Shown piece after piece: positions 21,145 to 32,583 of a DNA stretch of 64,000 nucleotides (position 1 is the first letter of the stretch; every line of letters starts with the position of its first letter). The stretch is from positions 16,659 through 80,658 of the forward strand of contig CAMXQE010000015.1 of assembly GCA_947246015.1 (NCBI GenBank), written 5' to 3'. The stretch comes from an uncultured Lachnospiraceae bacterium (GTDB lineage: Bacteria; Bacillota; Clostridia; Lachnospirales; Lachnospiraceae). The position numbers and the translations under genes are program-made. The notes beneath the pieces were generated by a model. It did not search any database. It had not been told where the DNA came from and saw only the letters and a program-made list of their open reading frames with translations.

Positions 21145-21292
21145 GCAGAAGTTACTCTTCCGAACAAGAGGCCGGGAGGGATTCTGCGGTGGAATCAAAG
21201 CAGCAGAAGACCGGATGGCCCCCAGAGCAACTTAGGACTGCGAAGCAGGCAGAAGTTACTCTGCTGAAAAGGGGCCAGGAGGGATTCTGCGG
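21145..21292. repeat. Two ~45-bp direct repeats in the tig-clpP gap, each a GCAGAA...TTCTGC hairpin
   Basis: Copies at 21145-21189 and 21249-21292: gcagaagttactct..gaa.a.g..ggcc.ggagggattctgcgg. Confidence 0.75.
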
Positions 21293-21314
21293 AACTGGAA
21301 TAGGAGGACTAGTC

Positions 21315-21911
21315 ATGAGTTTAATACCTTATGTAGTGGAACAGACGAGCAGGGGTGAAAGGTCTTACGATATTTATTCGAGACTTTTAAAAGATCGGAT
21401 TATCTTTCTGGGGGAGGAAGTAAACGATGTTTCCGCAAGCATTGTGGTGGCGCAGCTCCTGTTTCTGGAGTCAGAGGATCCGGAGAAGGATATCCATCTG
21501 TATATTAACAGTCCGGGCGGCGTGATTACGGCAGGAATGGCTATTTATGATACGATGAATTATATTAAATGCGACGTATCCACCGTATGTATCGGTATGG
21601 CGGCGAGCATGGGCGCGTTTCTGTTAGCAGGCGGCGCGAAAGGAAAGAGGTTTGCATTGCCGAATGCGGAAATTATGATTCATCAGCCGGCGGGCGGAGC
21701 GCAGGGCCAGGCGACGGAGATTGAGATTACGGCGAGACATATCCTTGCAACAAAGGAAAAAATGGCGAGAATCATGGCGCAGAATACAGGACAGGATTTC
21801 GAAGTAGTGATGGCGGATACTGAGAGGGATAACTGGAAGACCGCGGAGGAAGCGCTGAGTTACGGTTTAATCGACAAGATTATCGAGAATCATGCGAGCC
21901 TTGAAAAATAG
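21315..21911 (+). CDS. clpP: ATP-dependent Clp protease proteolytic subunit
   Basis: [43 protein letters not shown] (Ser), MIHQPAGG (His). Start set at 21315. Confidence 0.95.
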   Translation: MSLIPYVVEQTSRGERSYDIYSRLLKDRIIFLGEEVNDVSASIVVAQLLFLESEDPEKDIHLYINSPGGVITAGMAIYDTMNYIKCDVSTVCIGMAASMGAFLLAGGAKGKRFALPNAEIMIHQPAGGAQGQATEIEITARHILATKEKMARIMAQNTGQDFEVVMADTERDNWKTAEEALSYGLIDKIIENHASLEK

Positions 21912-21920
21912 TCAGGAAAT

Positions 21921-21981
21921 GTTTGTGTCTGTACTGCATCCACAAATTTTGAGTGCGCAGAAAACAGCGCAGAAATGAGGA
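21921..21981 (+). repeat. Dispersed leader repeat, copy B (upstream of clpX)
   Basis: gtttgtgtctgtactgcatccacaaattttgagtgcgcagaaaacagcgcagaaatgagga, closely matching copy A before dxr. Confidence 0.75.
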
Positions 21982-23240
21982 AAGAAATGGCAGGGAAAAA
22001 TTCCGACGATATCAGATGTTCCTTCTGCAACAAGCCTCAGAGTCAGGTGAAGAAGCTGATTGCGGGGCCGGCGGGAGTATATATCTGTGATGAGTGTATT
22101 GATATCTGTGAGGATATTATTGAAGAAGAATATGAAGATGAGCCCATAGAGGACGAACTCGACATCAATTTATTGAAGCCGGTGGAAATTAAGGAATTTT
22201 TGGATGATTATGTAATCGGCCAGGAGGAAGCAAAGAAGGTTTTGGCCGTTTCCGTTTATAATCATTACAAGAGGGTTACGGCGCCGAAGGATGACGATGA
22301 TGTGGAACTTCAGAAGAGCAATATCATTATGATAGGGCCTACCGGTTCCGGAAAGACTTTTCTTGCTCAGACGCTTGCGAAAATTATCAACGTGCCGTTT
22401 GCGATTGCCGATGCGACTACGCTGACGGAGGCGGGGTATGTAGGCGAGGACGTTGAAAATATACTTCTGAAGCTGATACAGGCGGCGGATTATGATGTGG
22501 AGCGTGCGCAGTACGGAATTGTATATATTGATGAGATTGACAAGATTACGAAGAAGGGTGAAAATGTATCCATTACCAGGGATGTATCCGGTGAGGGTGT
22601 GCAGCAGGCACTTTTAAAGATTGTGGAAGGAACCGTAGCCAGTGTACCGCCCCAGGGCGGGAGAAAACATCCCCATCAGGAACTGATTCAGATTGACACG
22701 ACGAACATTCTGTTTATCTGCGGCGGGGCTTTTGACGGGCTTGAGAAAATTGTGGAATCCCGTTTGGACCGTACTCCTATCGGTTTCAGTACGGAGGTTA
22801 AGGCGAAGAGTTCCAAGGAAATCGGAGACTTGCTGAAGGAAGTGACGCCACAGGATTTAGTGAAGTTCGGGTTGATTCCTGAATTTGTAGGGCGTGTTCC
22901 GATTACGGTTTCTTTGCAGGGATTGGATAAAGAGGCGTTGATGCGGATTTTAAAAGAGCCTAAGAGCGCCCTTATCAAACAGTATCAGAAATTGTTTCAT
23001 TTTGACGGCGTGAAGCTTACGTTTGAAGCGGACGCCATCGAGGCGATTGCAGATAAGGCGTTTGAGCGTAAGACGGGTGCGAGGGGACTGCGTTCTATCA
23101 TGGAGAAAGCCATGATGGATGTGATGTATCGCATTCCCTCCGATGAGTCGATTGTGGAGTGCGTCGTTACGAAAGGCGCGGTAGAGGGAACCAGCGAGCC
23201 TTTGGTAATCCGCAGGGAAGCGATGCGTCCCGCGAGGTAA
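21975..23240 (+). CDS. clpX: ATP-dependent Clp protease ATP-binding subunit ClpX
   Basis: Zinc-binding domain (CSFCNKPQ...CDECIDIC), [15 protein letters not shown]; start may be 21987. Confidence 0.96.
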   Translation: MRKEMAGKNSDDIRCSFCNKPQSQVKKLIAGPAGVYICDECIDICEDIIEEEYEDEPIEDELDINLLKPVEIKEFLDDYVIGQEEAKKVLAVSVYNHYKRVTAPKDDDDVELQKSNIIMIGPTGSGKTFLAQTLAKIINVPFAIADATTLTEAGYVGEDVENILLKLIQAADYDVERAQYGIVYIDEIDKITKKGENVSITRDVSGEGVQQALLKIVEGTVASVPPQGGRKHPHQELIQIDTTNILFICGGAFDGLEKIVESRLDRTPIGFSTEVKAKSSKEIGDLLKEVTPQDLVKFGLIPEFVGRVPITVSLQGLDKEALMRILKEPKSALIKQYQKLFHFDGVKLTFEADAIEAIADKAFERKTGARGLRSIMEKAMMDVMYRIPSDESIVECVVTKGAVEGTSEPLVIRREAMRPAR

Positions 23241-23272
23241 AAACTGAAAATGCGTATGGAATGGAACTGACG

Positions 23273-23302
23273 AAAACGCCGCCGAAAAGGCGGCGTTTTG
23301 TG
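23273..23302 (+). terminator. Intrinsic terminator after clpX
   Basis: aaaacgccgccgaaaaggcggcgtttt. Confidence 0.85.
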
Positions 23303-23374
23303 CATAATGGCAGGTTCAGGGTTCTTTTCCGGTAATTGAATGGATGTCCGCCGGGGCGGACACAGAGGTGTAAG

Positions 23375-25807
23375 ATGGATGATGTAAAAGTGACAAGATA
23401 TATGCCTACGGTGGCATTACGTGGAATGACTATATTGCCGCAGATGATTATCCACTTTGACTTAAGCAGGGGAAAATCCATTGCGGCAGTGGAACAGGCT
23501 ATGGTGGAGAGCCAGAGGATTTTTCTGGTGACGCAGAAACAGCAGGAGGAAGACGAACCGGATTATGAGCAGGTATATCATATAGGAACGGTTGCATTGG
23601 TAAAACAGGTAATCAAGATGCCGAAGAATATCGTGCGCGTAATGGTGGAAGGCGTTTCCAGGGGAAAGTTGGTTTCTTTTACGGAAAAGGAAGAGTATCT
23701 GGAAGGAGAAATCGAAGAACTGGAGGAAGATTTCCGTCTGAGGGGAACGGTAGAGGAAGAGGCGATGGTACGGCAGATGAAGGAGCTGTTTGCCGGTTAT
23801 GCCTTATTTTACCCGAAAAACGGCGCTGCGTTGGAGCGTCATATTCAGGATATTTATGATTTGGGCCGTCTGCTGGACCAGATAACCATCAATATGCCGC
23901 TGCATTTTGAGAGCAAGCAGAATGTGCTCTCCGCCGTTGACCCGGAGGAGCGCTATCAGGTGTTAGCGGATATTCTTTCCCGTGAAATCGAGGTGGCGGG
24001 AATCCGCCGGGAACTGTCGGAAAAAATCAAGGGACGGGTGGATAAACATCAGAGAGAATATATGCTTCGGGAGCAGCTGCAGTTTATCCGCGAGGAATTG
24101 GGAGAGGATAATTCTTTTTCTGACGCGGAACAGTTTGAAGAAGAGTTAAAAAAGCTGAAAGCGGGAAAAGAGGTAAAGGAAAAGATACAAAAAGAAATTT
24201 CCCGTTTTAAAGGGCTGCCGCAGAGTAGTTCGGAAAGTGCGGTGGAGCGGGGGTATATTGAAACGCTGCTGGAACTGCCGTGGGATAAGAAATCCAAGGA
24301 TAATACGGATATCATAAAAGCTGAGGAAGTGCTGAACCGCGACCATTACGGTTTAAAGCAGGTAAAGGAGAGGGTTTTGGAGGCATTGGCGGTACGGTGC
24401 CTGACGAAACAGGGGCAGTCGCCGATTATCTGTCTGGTGGGGCCGCCGGGTACGGGCAAGACTTCCATTGCAAAGAGCGTGGCAGAGGCAATGGACAAGA
24501 AGTACGTGCGTATCAGTCTGGGCGGCGTGAGAGACGAAGCAGAGATAAGAGGGCACCGGAAGACTTATGTGGGCGCCATGCCCGGCCGTATCGTGGCAGG
24601 TCTGCGGCAGGCGGGTGTGAAGAATCCGCTGATGCTCTTAGATGAAATTGATAAAGTAAGCAGCGATTATAAGGGAGATACTTCTTCCGCACTTTTGGAG
24701 GTACTGGACAGCGAGCAGAACAATAAGTTCAGGGACCATTATGTGGAACTTCCGATTGATTTGTCCGAAGTGCTTTTTATTGCTACAGCTAATTCCACGG
24801 AGACGATTCCGAGACCGTTATTAGACCGTATGGAGTTAATTGAAGTGACCAGTTATACGGCCAATGAGAAATTCCACATCGCCAAAGAACATCTGGCAGA
24901 GAAGCAGTATAAGAAGAACGGGCTGGCGGATGGACAGCTTACAATCAGTGACAGTGCATTAAAGAAAATCATAGAGGCTTATACACGGGAAGCGGGAGTC
25001 CGGGAACTGGAGCGTAAAATAGGAAGCGTATGCAGGAAGGCTGCAAAAGAAATCCTGACCGATAAAAAAGAGTATGTGAAAGTAACCGCGTCGAATCTGC
25101 AGAAGTATCTTGGAAAAGAGAGATACCGTACGGAAAAGGCCAATGAACGCGACGAGGTCGGAATTGTAAGAGGACTGGCATGGACCAGCGTAGGAGGAGA
25201 TACACTTCAGGTAGAGGTCAACCGGATGCCGGGGAAGGGAGAAGTGGAACTGACCGGACAGCTGGGCGATGTGATGAAAGAGTCCGCGATTGCGGGTATG
25301 AGTTATGTGCGTTCGGTGAGCAGGCAGTATAAGATACCGCAGGAGGTTTTCCGGAAAAATGATTTCCACATCCATATTCCGGAAGGCGCGGTACCGAAAG
25401 ACGGGCCAAGCGCAGGTATTACGATGGCGACGGCACTGCTTTCCGCAATTACGGAGATTCCGGTGAGAGCCGATGTTGCAATGACAGGTGAGATTACGCT
25501 GCGGGGGAGGGTGCTTCCCATCGGCGGACTGAAAGAGAAGATTCTGGCGGCTAAGACGGCAGGTATTAAGACTGTGCTGGTGCCGAAGAAAAATGAAAGG
25601 GATATAGAAGAAATATCCGGAGAAATCAAAGCAGGGCTGGCCATTCATTTTGTGGAAACCATGGAAGATGTGCTGGCACATGCATTTACCGAACAGCCGG
25701 GAGAAAAAACGGTACCGGATAAGAAAACAGCGCCGGACGAAAAACTGACGGATAAAGCGGAGACAAAGGCTAAAAGCGGTAAGAAAGGGCAGAAGAACAG
25801 GAATTAA
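23375..25807 (+). CDS. lon: ATP-dependent endopeptidase Lon
   Basis: [18 protein letters not shown], catalytic [12 protein letters not shown]. Start set at 23375. Confidence 0.96.
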   Translation: MDDVKVTRYMPTVALRGMTILPQMIIHFDLSRGKSIAAVEQAMVESQRIFLVTQKQQEEDEPDYEQVYHIGTVALVKQVIKMPKNIVRVMVEGVSRGKLVSFTEKEEYLEGEIEELEEDFRLRGTVEEEAMVRQMKELFAGYALFYPKNGAALERHIQDIYDLGRLLDQITINMPLHFESKQNVLSAVDPEERYQVLADILSREIEVAGIRRELSEKIKGRVDKHQREYMLREQLQFIREELGEDNSFSDAEQFEEELKKLKAGKEVKEKIQKEISRFKGLPQSSSESAVERGYIETLLELPWDKKSKDNTDIIKAEEVLNRDHYGLKQVKERVLEALAVRCLTKQGQSPIICLVGPPGTGKTSIAKSVAEAMDKKYVRISLGGVRDEAEIRGHRKTYVGAMPGRIVAGLRQAGVKNPLMLLDEIDKVSSDYKGDTSSALLEVLDSEQNNKFRDHYVELPIDLSEVLFIATANSTETIPRPLLDRMELIEVTSYTANEKFHIAKEHLAEKQYKKNGLADGQLTISDSALKKIIEAYTREAGVRELERKIGSVCRKAAKEILTDKKEYVKVTASNLQKYLGKERYRTEKANERDEVGIVRGLAWTSVGGDTLQVEVNRMPGKGEVELTGQLGDVMKESAIAGMSYVRSVSRQYKIPQEVFRKNDFHIHIPEGAVPKDGPSAGITMATALLSAITEIPVRADVAMTGEITLRGRVLPIGGLKEKILAAKTAGIKTVLVPKKNERDIEEISGEIKAGLAIHFVETMEDVLAHAFTEQPGEKTVPDKKTAPDEKLTDKAETKAKSGKKGQKNRN

Positions 25808-25809
25808 GT

Positions 25810-26412
25810 ATGGTAATTAAAAGTGTAAATTTGGAGACGGTATGTGGGATTACCAGTAAGCTGCCGGACAATCCCCATATGGAGTTTGCGTTTGCGGGTA
25901 AGAGCAACGTAGGAAAATCTTCTTTGATAAACGGTCTGATGAACCGGAAGTCTTTGGCGCGGACCAGCGCCCAGCCGGGGAAGACTCAGACAATCAACTA
26001 CTATAATATCAATAATGAGCTTTATTTTGTGGATTTGCCGGGATACGGTTATGCCACTGCGAATGAAGCGGTCAAAGCGCAGTGGGGGAAGATGATAGAG
26101 AAATATCTCCATACAAGCAGGCAGCTTCGGGCGGTGTTCCTGTTGGTGGATATACGGCATGAGCCTTCGGCGAATGACCGGATGATGTACGACTGGATAT
26201 GGAAACAGGGCTTTTCCCCGATTATCATTGCAACTAAATCGGATAAAATCAAAAGGAGCCAGATGCAGAAACATATCCAGATGATAAAGACCGGGCTTCA
26301 TGCAAGACCCGATGTGGCAGTTTTTCCGTATTCTGCACTGAGCAAGCAGGGCAGAGAGGAAATCTATGCGCTGCTGGATGAGTATTTGGAGTCCGGAGCA
26401 GAAAAGGAATAA
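25810..26412 (+). CDS. ysxC: Ribosome biogenesis GTP-binding protein YsxC/YihA
   Basis: FAGKSNVGKSSLINGLMNRK, DLPGYGYA, TKSDK. Confidence 0.93.
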   Translation: MVIKSVNLETVCGITSKLPDNPHMEFAFAGKSNVGKSSLINGLMNRKSLARTSAQPGKTQTINYYNINNELYFVDLPGYGYATANEAVKAQWGKMIEKYLHTSRQLRAVFLLVDIRHEPSANDRMMYDWIWKQGFSPIIIATKSDKIKRSQMQKHIQMIKTGLHARPDVAVFPYSALSKQGREEIYALLDEYLESGAEKE

Positions 26413-26526
26413 AATAAGGAATAAAAAAGGAATAAAAAAGGAATAAAAAAGGACAGACATCCTGCTTACCGGCAGGGAGAGTTCGACCGCAGGGGAGCGA
26501 TAGGAAGGGAATCGGAGGTGTTCTTT

Positions 26527-27723
26527 GTGAAACCGTCATCAAGGACTTATTTAAAGGTCATCATGAACCTGGGAATTGCAGTGGTGATTCTGCTGCTTTT
26601 CCTGTTGCTGCTGCCAAGGGTTCTGGTATTTTTCATGCCTTTTGTCATTGGCTGGATTATTGCGATGATTGCTAATCCGCTTGTGCACTTTTTTGAAGAA
26701 AAGTTAAAAATCAGAAGGAAGGCGGGAACGGCATTTGTCATCATAGCAGTTATTGCGCTTGTGGTGCTGGCAGGATATCTCATTGGCTCCAAGGTAGTAC
26801 AGGAAGCGGTAGGTCTGGTGAATGGACTGCCGGAAATGTGGAACAGCGCGGAAGAAGATTTCCGTACGATAGGAAAGAATCTGGATGTACTGTACAGCCG
26901 TTTTCCGGAAGATATACGGAATACGATAGCGGATATCGGCAATCAGATGGAGGGATTTGTAGGGGAACTGGTAGGGCAGGCAGGAACGCCTACCATAGAG
27001 GCCGTAGGGAATTTTGCAAAGAATCTGCCTACGGTTATTATAGGTATTATCATGTGCCTGCTGTCCGCTTATTTTTTCGTGGCGGAGCGGGAGTATATGT
27101 CAGTGAAAGTGAAAGGACATATGCCAAAAGCGGTTATTTACCGGTGGGATATGATGTCGAGGAGTCTGAAGCGTGCCGTAGGAGGTTACTTCAAGGCACA
27201 GCTGAAAATAGAAATATGGATGTATATTCTGCTGGTAATCGGATTTACCGTATTGAAGGTAAATTATGCGCTGCTGATTGCATTGGGAATTGCAGTACTG
27301 GATTTTCTGCCTGTTTTCGGGACAGGAACCGTGCTGCTTCCCTGGGCGGTCATTAAAATTCTCAGTTCGGATTATAAGATGGCGGTGGGGCTGCTGATTA
27401 TATGGTGCGGCGGACAGCTGGCACGTCAGATTATCCAGCCTAAGATTGTGGGGGATTCCATCGGTATGCCGCCGATTCCGACTTTGTTTTTGTTATTCAT
27501 CGGTTATAAAACGGCCGGTGTGTTCGGAATGATTATAGCGGTGCCGATAGGAATTATTATTGTGAATATGTATCAGGAGGGTGTGTTTGATACAACGATT
27601 AACAGTTTCAGGATATTGCTTGCCGGCATTAATAATTTCAGGCGGCTGGAGGAAGAAGATATGGCAGGCGTGGAAGTATATGAACGGCGGCGGGATAAGG
27701 AACATGGGACGGATAAGAAATAG
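26527..27723 (+). CDS. AI-2E family transporter
   Basis: Polytopic protein with typical C-terminal PIPTLFLLFIGYKTAGVFGMIIAVPIGI. Confidence 0.85.
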   Translation: MKPSSRTYLKVIMNLGIAVVILLLFLLLLPRVLVFFMPFVIGWIIAMIANPLVHFFEEKLKIRRKAGTAFVIIAVIALVVLAGYLIGSKVVQEAVGLVNGLPEMWNSAEEDFRTIGKNLDVLYSRFPEDIRNTIADIGNQMEGFVGELVGQAGTPTIEAVGNFAKNLPTVIIGIIMCLLSAYFFVAEREYMSVKVKGHMPKAVIYRWDMMSRSLKRAVGGYFKAQLKIEIWMYILLVIGFTVLKVNYALLIALGIAVLDFLPVFGTGTVLLPWAVIKILSSDYKMAVGLLIIWCGGQLARQIIQPKIVGDSIGMPPIPTLFLLFIGYKTAGVFGMIIAVPIGIIIVNMYQEGVFDTTINSFRILLAGINNFRRLEEEDMAGVEVYERRRDKEHGTDKK

Positions 27724-27813
27724 TCCGCATTCTGTACGGACGCAGGTATGGAGTGCAGATACGGAGTGCGGGTATGGCATACATGACAGGTGAGGAAAGA
27801 AGGCTTGTATAAA

Positions 27814-28797
27814 ATGAAGGTTACGGTATATAGCTGCAGGGAGTTTGATGAAAAGGAGCTGTTTGTAAAGTATGGGGAGGAGCTGGGGTTAGAACTGACG
27901 CTTTGTCCGGACGCACCGGATGCGGGAAATCTTGCCCTGGCAAGAGGGAGTGAGTGTGTGGATATTCTTACTTCCAGGATGACAAGGGAGCTGTTGGAAG
28001 GTTTAAGGGAGAACGGGGTGCGCTATCTGGTGACACGGACGATTGGGTATGACCATATTGATATGGAAGCGGCAAAGGAATTGGGCATTACGGTGGCAAA
28101 TGCGCCTTACGGACCTCACGGGGTGGCGGATTATGCAGTGATGATGATTCTTATGTCCATTCGTAAGATGAAGCGGATTATCGAGCGGACGAATATCCAG
28201 GATTATTCTCTGAAGGGGATTCAGGGCAGGGAATTAAAAGATTTGACCGTAGGAGTAATCGGCACGGGACGGATTGGGGAGACGGTAATTCAGAATTTGT
28301 CCGGTTTTGGCTGCGGGCTGATTGCCTATGATATTTTTGAAAAAGAAGAAGTAAGGAAGTATGCGGAGTATGTGTCGTTGGAGGAAATGTGGAAGCGGGC
28401 GGATGTGATTACCCTTCATGCACCGCTGACCAGTGACAATCATCATATGATAGGGGAAGACAGTATTGCACAGATGAAAGACGGCGTGGTGATTGTCAAT
28501 ACGGCAAGGGGCGGTTTGATTGACTCGCAGGCACTGATTGCCGGAATTGAATCGGGAAAAATCGGCGCCGCCGGGCTGGATGTGGTGGAAAATGAATTCG
28601 GGCTTTATTATTACGACCGGAAATCGGACGTGCTGGACAACCGGGAACTGGCGATTCTGCGCGGTTTTCCCAATGTGACGGTAACGCACCATATGGCATT
28701 TTACACGGATGACTGTGTGGAGACGGTAGTCCGCGATTCCCTGACGGGGTGCAGACTTTTCCTGGAGGGAAAAGAAAATCCGTGGAGGGTTGCATAA
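27814..28797 (+). CDS. D-lactate dehydrogenase-like 2-hydroxyacid dehydrogenase (VanH-related)
   Basis: TRTIGYDHIDMEAAKELGI, VGVIGTGRIGETVI, VNTARGGLID, THHMAFYT. Confidence 0.85.
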   Translation: MKVTVYSCREFDEKELFVKYGEELGLELTLCPDAPDAGNLALARGSECVDILTSRMTRELLEGLRENGVRYLVTRTIGYDHIDMEAAKELGITVANAPYGPHGVADYAVMMILMSIRKMKRIIERTNIQDYSLKGIQGRELKDLTVGVIGTGRIGETVIQNLSGFGCGLIAYDIFEKEEVRKYAEYVSLEEMWKRADVITLHAPLTSDNHHMIGEDSIAQMKDGVVIVNTARGGLIDSQALIAGIESGKIGAAGLDVVENEFGLYYYDRKSDVLDNRELAILRGFPNVTVTHHMAFYTDDCVETVVRDSLTGCRLFLEGKENPWRVA

Positions 28798-29538
28798 TTG
28801 CGGAATATAAAAGTAATACTTCAATATGAAGGGACAAGATATCAGGGCTGGCAGAAGCAGGACAGTACAGGCAATACCATTCAGGGGAAACTGGAGGCGC
28901 TGTTATCAAAGATGTGCGGGAAAAAGGTGGAAGTGGACGGTTCCGGAAGGACGGATGCCGGAGTTCATGCTTTGGGGCAGGTGGCGAATTTTCACATTGA
29001 GACGGAGAAAACGCCAGAGGAAATCATGGATTACATGAATGGTTATCTGCCGGAGGATATTGCGGTCATTCAGGCAGAGGAAGTGCCGGAGCGTTTTCAC
29101 AGCCGTTTGAATGCCAAAGGCAAAACTTACTGTTACCGGGTGTTAAACAGTGATGTTCCACATATATTTGATAGAAGGTATGTGTATGCAGTGCCGGATG
29201 AGCTGGACATGGCTGCCATGCGCCGTGCAGCGGACGCTCTGTGCGGGACTCACGATTACAGGGCGTTTACATCCAATAAAAGGAGTAAGAAATCCACGGT
29301 ACGGACGGTGGATTCTATTGATATAGCAAGAATCGGTGACGAGATACGCTTTACTTTTAAGGGGAATGGGTTTTTGTATCATATGGTACGCATTATGACG
29401 GGAACCCTGCTGGAAGTGGGGATGCATAAGAGGGATGCGGAGCAGATGGAGTGGCTGTTAAAAGAGGGAGTCAGAGAAGATGCGGGGTTTCTGGCGCCTG
29501 CTTTGGGATTGACGTTAGTGGAGGTTCGTTATCAGTGA
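28798..29538 (+). CDS. truA: tRNA pseudouridine synthase A
   Basis: YEGTRYQGWQKQ, VDGSGRTDAGVHALGQVANF. Confidence 0.93.
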   Translation: MRNIKVILQYEGTRYQGWQKQDSTGNTIQGKLEALLSKMCGKKVEVDGSGRTDAGVHALGQVANFHIETEKTPEEIMDYMNGYLPEDIAVIQAEEVPERFHSRLNAKGKTYCYRVLNSDVPHIFDRRYVYAVPDELDMAAMRRAADALCGTHDYRAFTSNKRSKKSTVRTVDSIDIARIGDEIRFTFKGNGFLYHMVRIMTGTLLEVGMHKRDAEQMEWLLKEGVREDAGFLAPALGLTLVEVRYQ

Positions 29539-30020
29539 ATAAGTCAAAACGCATGAAAGTTGTGTTTTTTATATATATAGCAGTTGTCATAAAGGTGATT
29601 ATTTTCAAATATCCGTGGGAAGACCTGCGCGCCATTGTGAACAGCTGGGAAAAAGATGTGATTCTGGAGGGGTTGGATACTGCAAATTTTACGTTGTTTA
29701 AGACGATAAAGATGTATATTGATTATTCTTATATGCTGAACAGTTTTGAAAATCTGGTGGGGAATGTAGTGGTGTTCATTCCCTTTGGGTTTCTGCTGCC
29801 TTATATACAGCCTAAGAGCCGGAATTTTTTTATATTGCTGCTCAATGCATTTCTTTTTGTGCTTGGAATCGAGGTATTTCAGCTGTTCAGCGCATTCGGG
29901 GCGTTTGATGTGGATGATATTTTGCTGAACTGTGTGGGTGCAGTGATGGGATGGGTGGCTTATGTGGAGTGGGAGGCTGTAAAGAAGAAACGGCTTGTGA
30001 AAAGCAGGCAGTGTTTGTGA
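29535..30020 (+). CDS. VanZ-like family membrane protein
   Basis: NLVGNVVVFIPFGFLLPYI...GIEVFQLFSAFGAFDVDDILLNCVGAVMGW; overlaps truA stop. Confidence 0.85.
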   Translation: MNKSKRMKVVFFIYIAVVIKVIIFKYPWEDLRAIVNSWEKDVILEGLDTANFTLFKTIKMYIDYSYMLNSFENLVGNVVVFIPFGFLLPYIQPKSRNFFILLLNAFLFVLGIEVFQLFSAFGAFDVDDILLNCVGAVMGWVAYVEWEAVKKKRLVKSRQCL

Positions 30021-30100
30021 GGTAAAATCTTTCCCTGCCGCGTAATCTGTACAGCAATTTGCAATTTTATAGAAAAGCAAATTTGATAGAAAAGCAAATT

Positions 30101-31030
30101 TTATACGGAGGATGTTTTCTTCGCCTGTCCCGGTGTCATGCCGGTGTGTTTTTTGAATACTTTTGAAAAATAGTAGATATCATGAAATCCTGTCTGTTGT
30201 GCGACTTCTTCTATCGTGTAAAAATTTGTTTCAAGAAGTTGTTTCGCCCTTGCAATGCGTATGGCGTTCAGATAGGAAAAGATGGTTTTGCCTGTCCATT
30301 TCCGGAACTGGCGGTTCAGGTAATCAAAATGGTAATGGAAGTGTTCCTGAAGGAGTTCGCCGGAGATGGGTTCCGCATAATTTTGGTTCAGGTATGTGAT
30401 TAATTCGGGGATGGTCTGTCTTGCTTTGCTGCTGAGGGGAATTTCCCTGCTGCGCATCCCTCTGGCATAATCGGCGGATACCGTAACCGCCAGTTCCTGT
30501 AACCTGCATGATGCCAGCCAGCGGTTGTGACAGTCCATTCCGTGAAAGGCGCTGACAATCTGCTCTGCAATTTCCCTTGTCTGAAGGATTCCCTGTCCGG
30601 TTTCCATCGTATGATGTTTGGGAAATGGGAGTTTTTGTCTGGCTATTGTTTTTGAGTCTTTTTTAATCTCTGTTTCTATTTCTGTTTCTGCTTCTGCCTC
30701 TGTTTCTGATTCCAATTGTCTGGATAAAGTTCCGCTTTCGGCCGGTTTCAGATTTTCCCATGAAAAGTGTACATAGAAAAAACGGCATAACGAGGTTTCC
30801 AGTCCGCGATGCTCCATGGACGGCTCTAACAGAATGATGTCGTTTTCTTTTAAATGATATTCTTTCCTGCCTTCTGCGAGGAACATCTCGCCGGACAGGA
30901 TGTAATAGAGGATGTATTCGTGATACTGCCGCCGGAAATGGATGTAAGGCGGTTTGACAGATGCGAAGTCTGCGGCTGAAATTTGCGGCATTTTCAAGTT
31001 TTCCATGATAAATCCGGTAGTTTCTGACAT
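30101..31030 (-). CDS. AraC-family transcriptional regulator
   Basis: C-terminal double HTH: FRKWTGKTIFSYLNAIRIARAKQLLETNFYTIEEVAQQTGFHDIYYFSKVFKKHTGMTPGQ; cupin-like N-terminus. Confidence 0.9.
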   Translation of the reverse strand: MSETTGFIMENLKMPQISAADFASVKPPYIHFRRQYHEYILYYILSGEMFLAEGRKEYHLKENDIILLEPSMEHRGLETSLCRFFYVHFSWENLKPAESGTLSRQLESETEAEAETEIETEIKKDSKTIARQKLPFPKHHTMETGQGILQTREIAEQIVSAFHGMDCHNRWLASCRLQELAVTVSADYARGMRSREIPLSSKARQTIPELITYLNQNYAEPISGELLQEHFHYHFDYLNRQFRKWTGKTIFSYLNAIRIARAKQLLETNFYTIEEVAQQTGFHDIYYFSKVFKKHTGMTPGQAKKTSSV

Positions 31031-31204
31031 GTGTTATCTCCTTATTTTATTCTCGCGGTGTCTTTCATTATAACAGATTTTCCGGTAGGTGAAAAGATTT
31101 AGAAAGTCGCTAAAATACAAAAACAGGTCTGTATTTTTTATTGTATGGAGCGGAGGATACGGTACAATAGGAAATGTAACAGGCAGATGGGGATGGAGAA
31201 GAAA

Positions 31205-32539
31205 ATGAAGGATATGACACAGGGGGCACCGGCAAAACTGATTCTTGGTTTTGCAATACCGATGCTGATTGGAAACTTGTTTCAGCAGATTTATAATGTG
31301 GCGGATACAATGATTGTAGGGAGATATCTGGGGGAGGAAGCGCTGGCGGGAGTCGGGAGTACCGGAACGCTTACGGCCTTCTTACTTGCGCTGGTGATGG
31401 GGCTGTGCAACGGCGCAGGGCTTATCGTGGCACAGTGTTTCGGCTGTAAGGATTCGGAACAAATGAAAAAGACGGTGATTTCTCTTATATGGGTAGCGGG
31501 AATCATGACAGTGTGCGTGTCGCTGTCCGGTGTTTTTGCATCCCGGTTTTTCCTTACGCTTTTGAATGTGCCGGAGAATGTCATCGGCTATTCCGCAGAG
31601 TATCTGCGTATTGTATATAGCCTTGTGTTTGGAAGCGTTGCTTATAATGGAGCTGCCGCCATCCTGCGCAGTACCGGGGATTCCCGTACGCCGCTTCTGG
31701 CGCTGATTGCTTCTTCCCTGTTAAATGTGGGATTGGATTTATTTTTCATAACCGTTTGCGGAATGGGTGTACCGGGTGCTGCATATGCCACTGTTTTATC
31801 ACAGATTTTGTCAGCGGTTATCTGTATTGCCTACCTTGTGAAAAAACGCCGTCTGCTGAGATTGTCGGGAATGGGAATGAAACCGGAACGGCATTTTGTA
31901 CTGCTGATTATTAAGACGGGGTTCCCTGCGGCTTTTCAGTCATGCATGATTTCCCTCGGGGGCATGAGCGTCCAGCGGCTGATTAATTCTTACGGGGCAT
32001 CCGTCATGGCGGCATATGTGGCGGCAAACCGTATTGACAGTATGGCAATACAGATTATCGTTTCCATTGGAACGGCGTTGTCCGTATTTACCGGACAGAA
32101 TATGGGAAAAAATGATTTCAGGCGTATTCATGAGGGGCTTAGGAAAACGCTTGGAATGATGGTGGCGGCGAGCAGTTTTGTTGCGGTTTTTGTCTTTCTG
32201 TTCCGCCGCAGGCTGATGGGGATTTTCCTGGACCCTGCCGTGTCAGGGGAAGCGATAGAAATAGGGGCAGTTTATCTGTCCATTATCGGTGTGGCGTATC
32301 TGATTGCCGGGATTATGCAGAGCTATCAGAACGTAATCCGTGGTTCCGGCGATATCAATACGTGTATGGTGGCAGGGCTGACCGAGCTTGCCGGACGCAT
32401 TGCGTTTGCTTATCTGCTTTCTTTTTGCATAGGCGTGACGGGCATATGGATTGCCACACCCCTGTCATGGGGCTGCGGCTGTGTGATTCCTGTCATCCGT
32501 TATTATGGGGGAAAGTGGAAGACGAAAAAGCTGATATGA
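31205..32539 (+). CDS. MATE family efflux transporter
   Basis: GAPAKLILGFAIPMLIGNLFQQIYNVADTMIVGRYLGEEALAGVG. Start approximate. Confidence 0.92.
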   Translation: MKDMTQGAPAKLILGFAIPMLIGNLFQQIYNVADTMIVGRYLGEEALAGVGSTGTLTAFLLALVMGLCNGAGLIVAQCFGCKDSEQMKKTVISLIWVAGIMTVCVSLSGVFASRFFLTLLNVPENVIGYSAEYLRIVYSLVFGSVAYNGAAAILRSTGDSRTPLLALIASSLLNVGLDLFFITVCGMGVPGAAYATVLSQILSAVICIAYLVKKRRLLRLSGMGMKPERHFVLLIIKTGFPAAFQSCMISLGGMSVQRLINSYGASVMAAYVAANRIDSMAIQIIVSIGTALSVFTGQNMGKNDFRRIHEGLRKTLGMMVAASSFVAVFVFLFRRRLMGIFLDPAVSGEAIEIGAVYLSIIGVAYLIAGIMQSYQNVIRGSGDINTCMVAGLTELAGRIAFAYLLSFCIGVTGIWIATPLSWGCGCVIPVIRYYGGKWKTKKLI

Positions 32540-32583
32540 GTGGAAAGGTCTGGAGCGTGTTTGAAAATTGCTTTCTGCAGTCT

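Noticed and set aside
27814-30020. Vancomycin-resistance cluster
   Set aside because: Only VanH-like and VanZ-like proteins; no ligase, VanX or VanRS.
30665-30715. Repetitive tract GTTTCTGCTTCTGCCTCTG as a possible CRISPR or minisatellite
   Set aside because: It is a degenerate Glu/Thr-rich coding repeat within the AraC-type regulator; no repeat-spacer structure. No CRISPR array was seen anywhere in the window.
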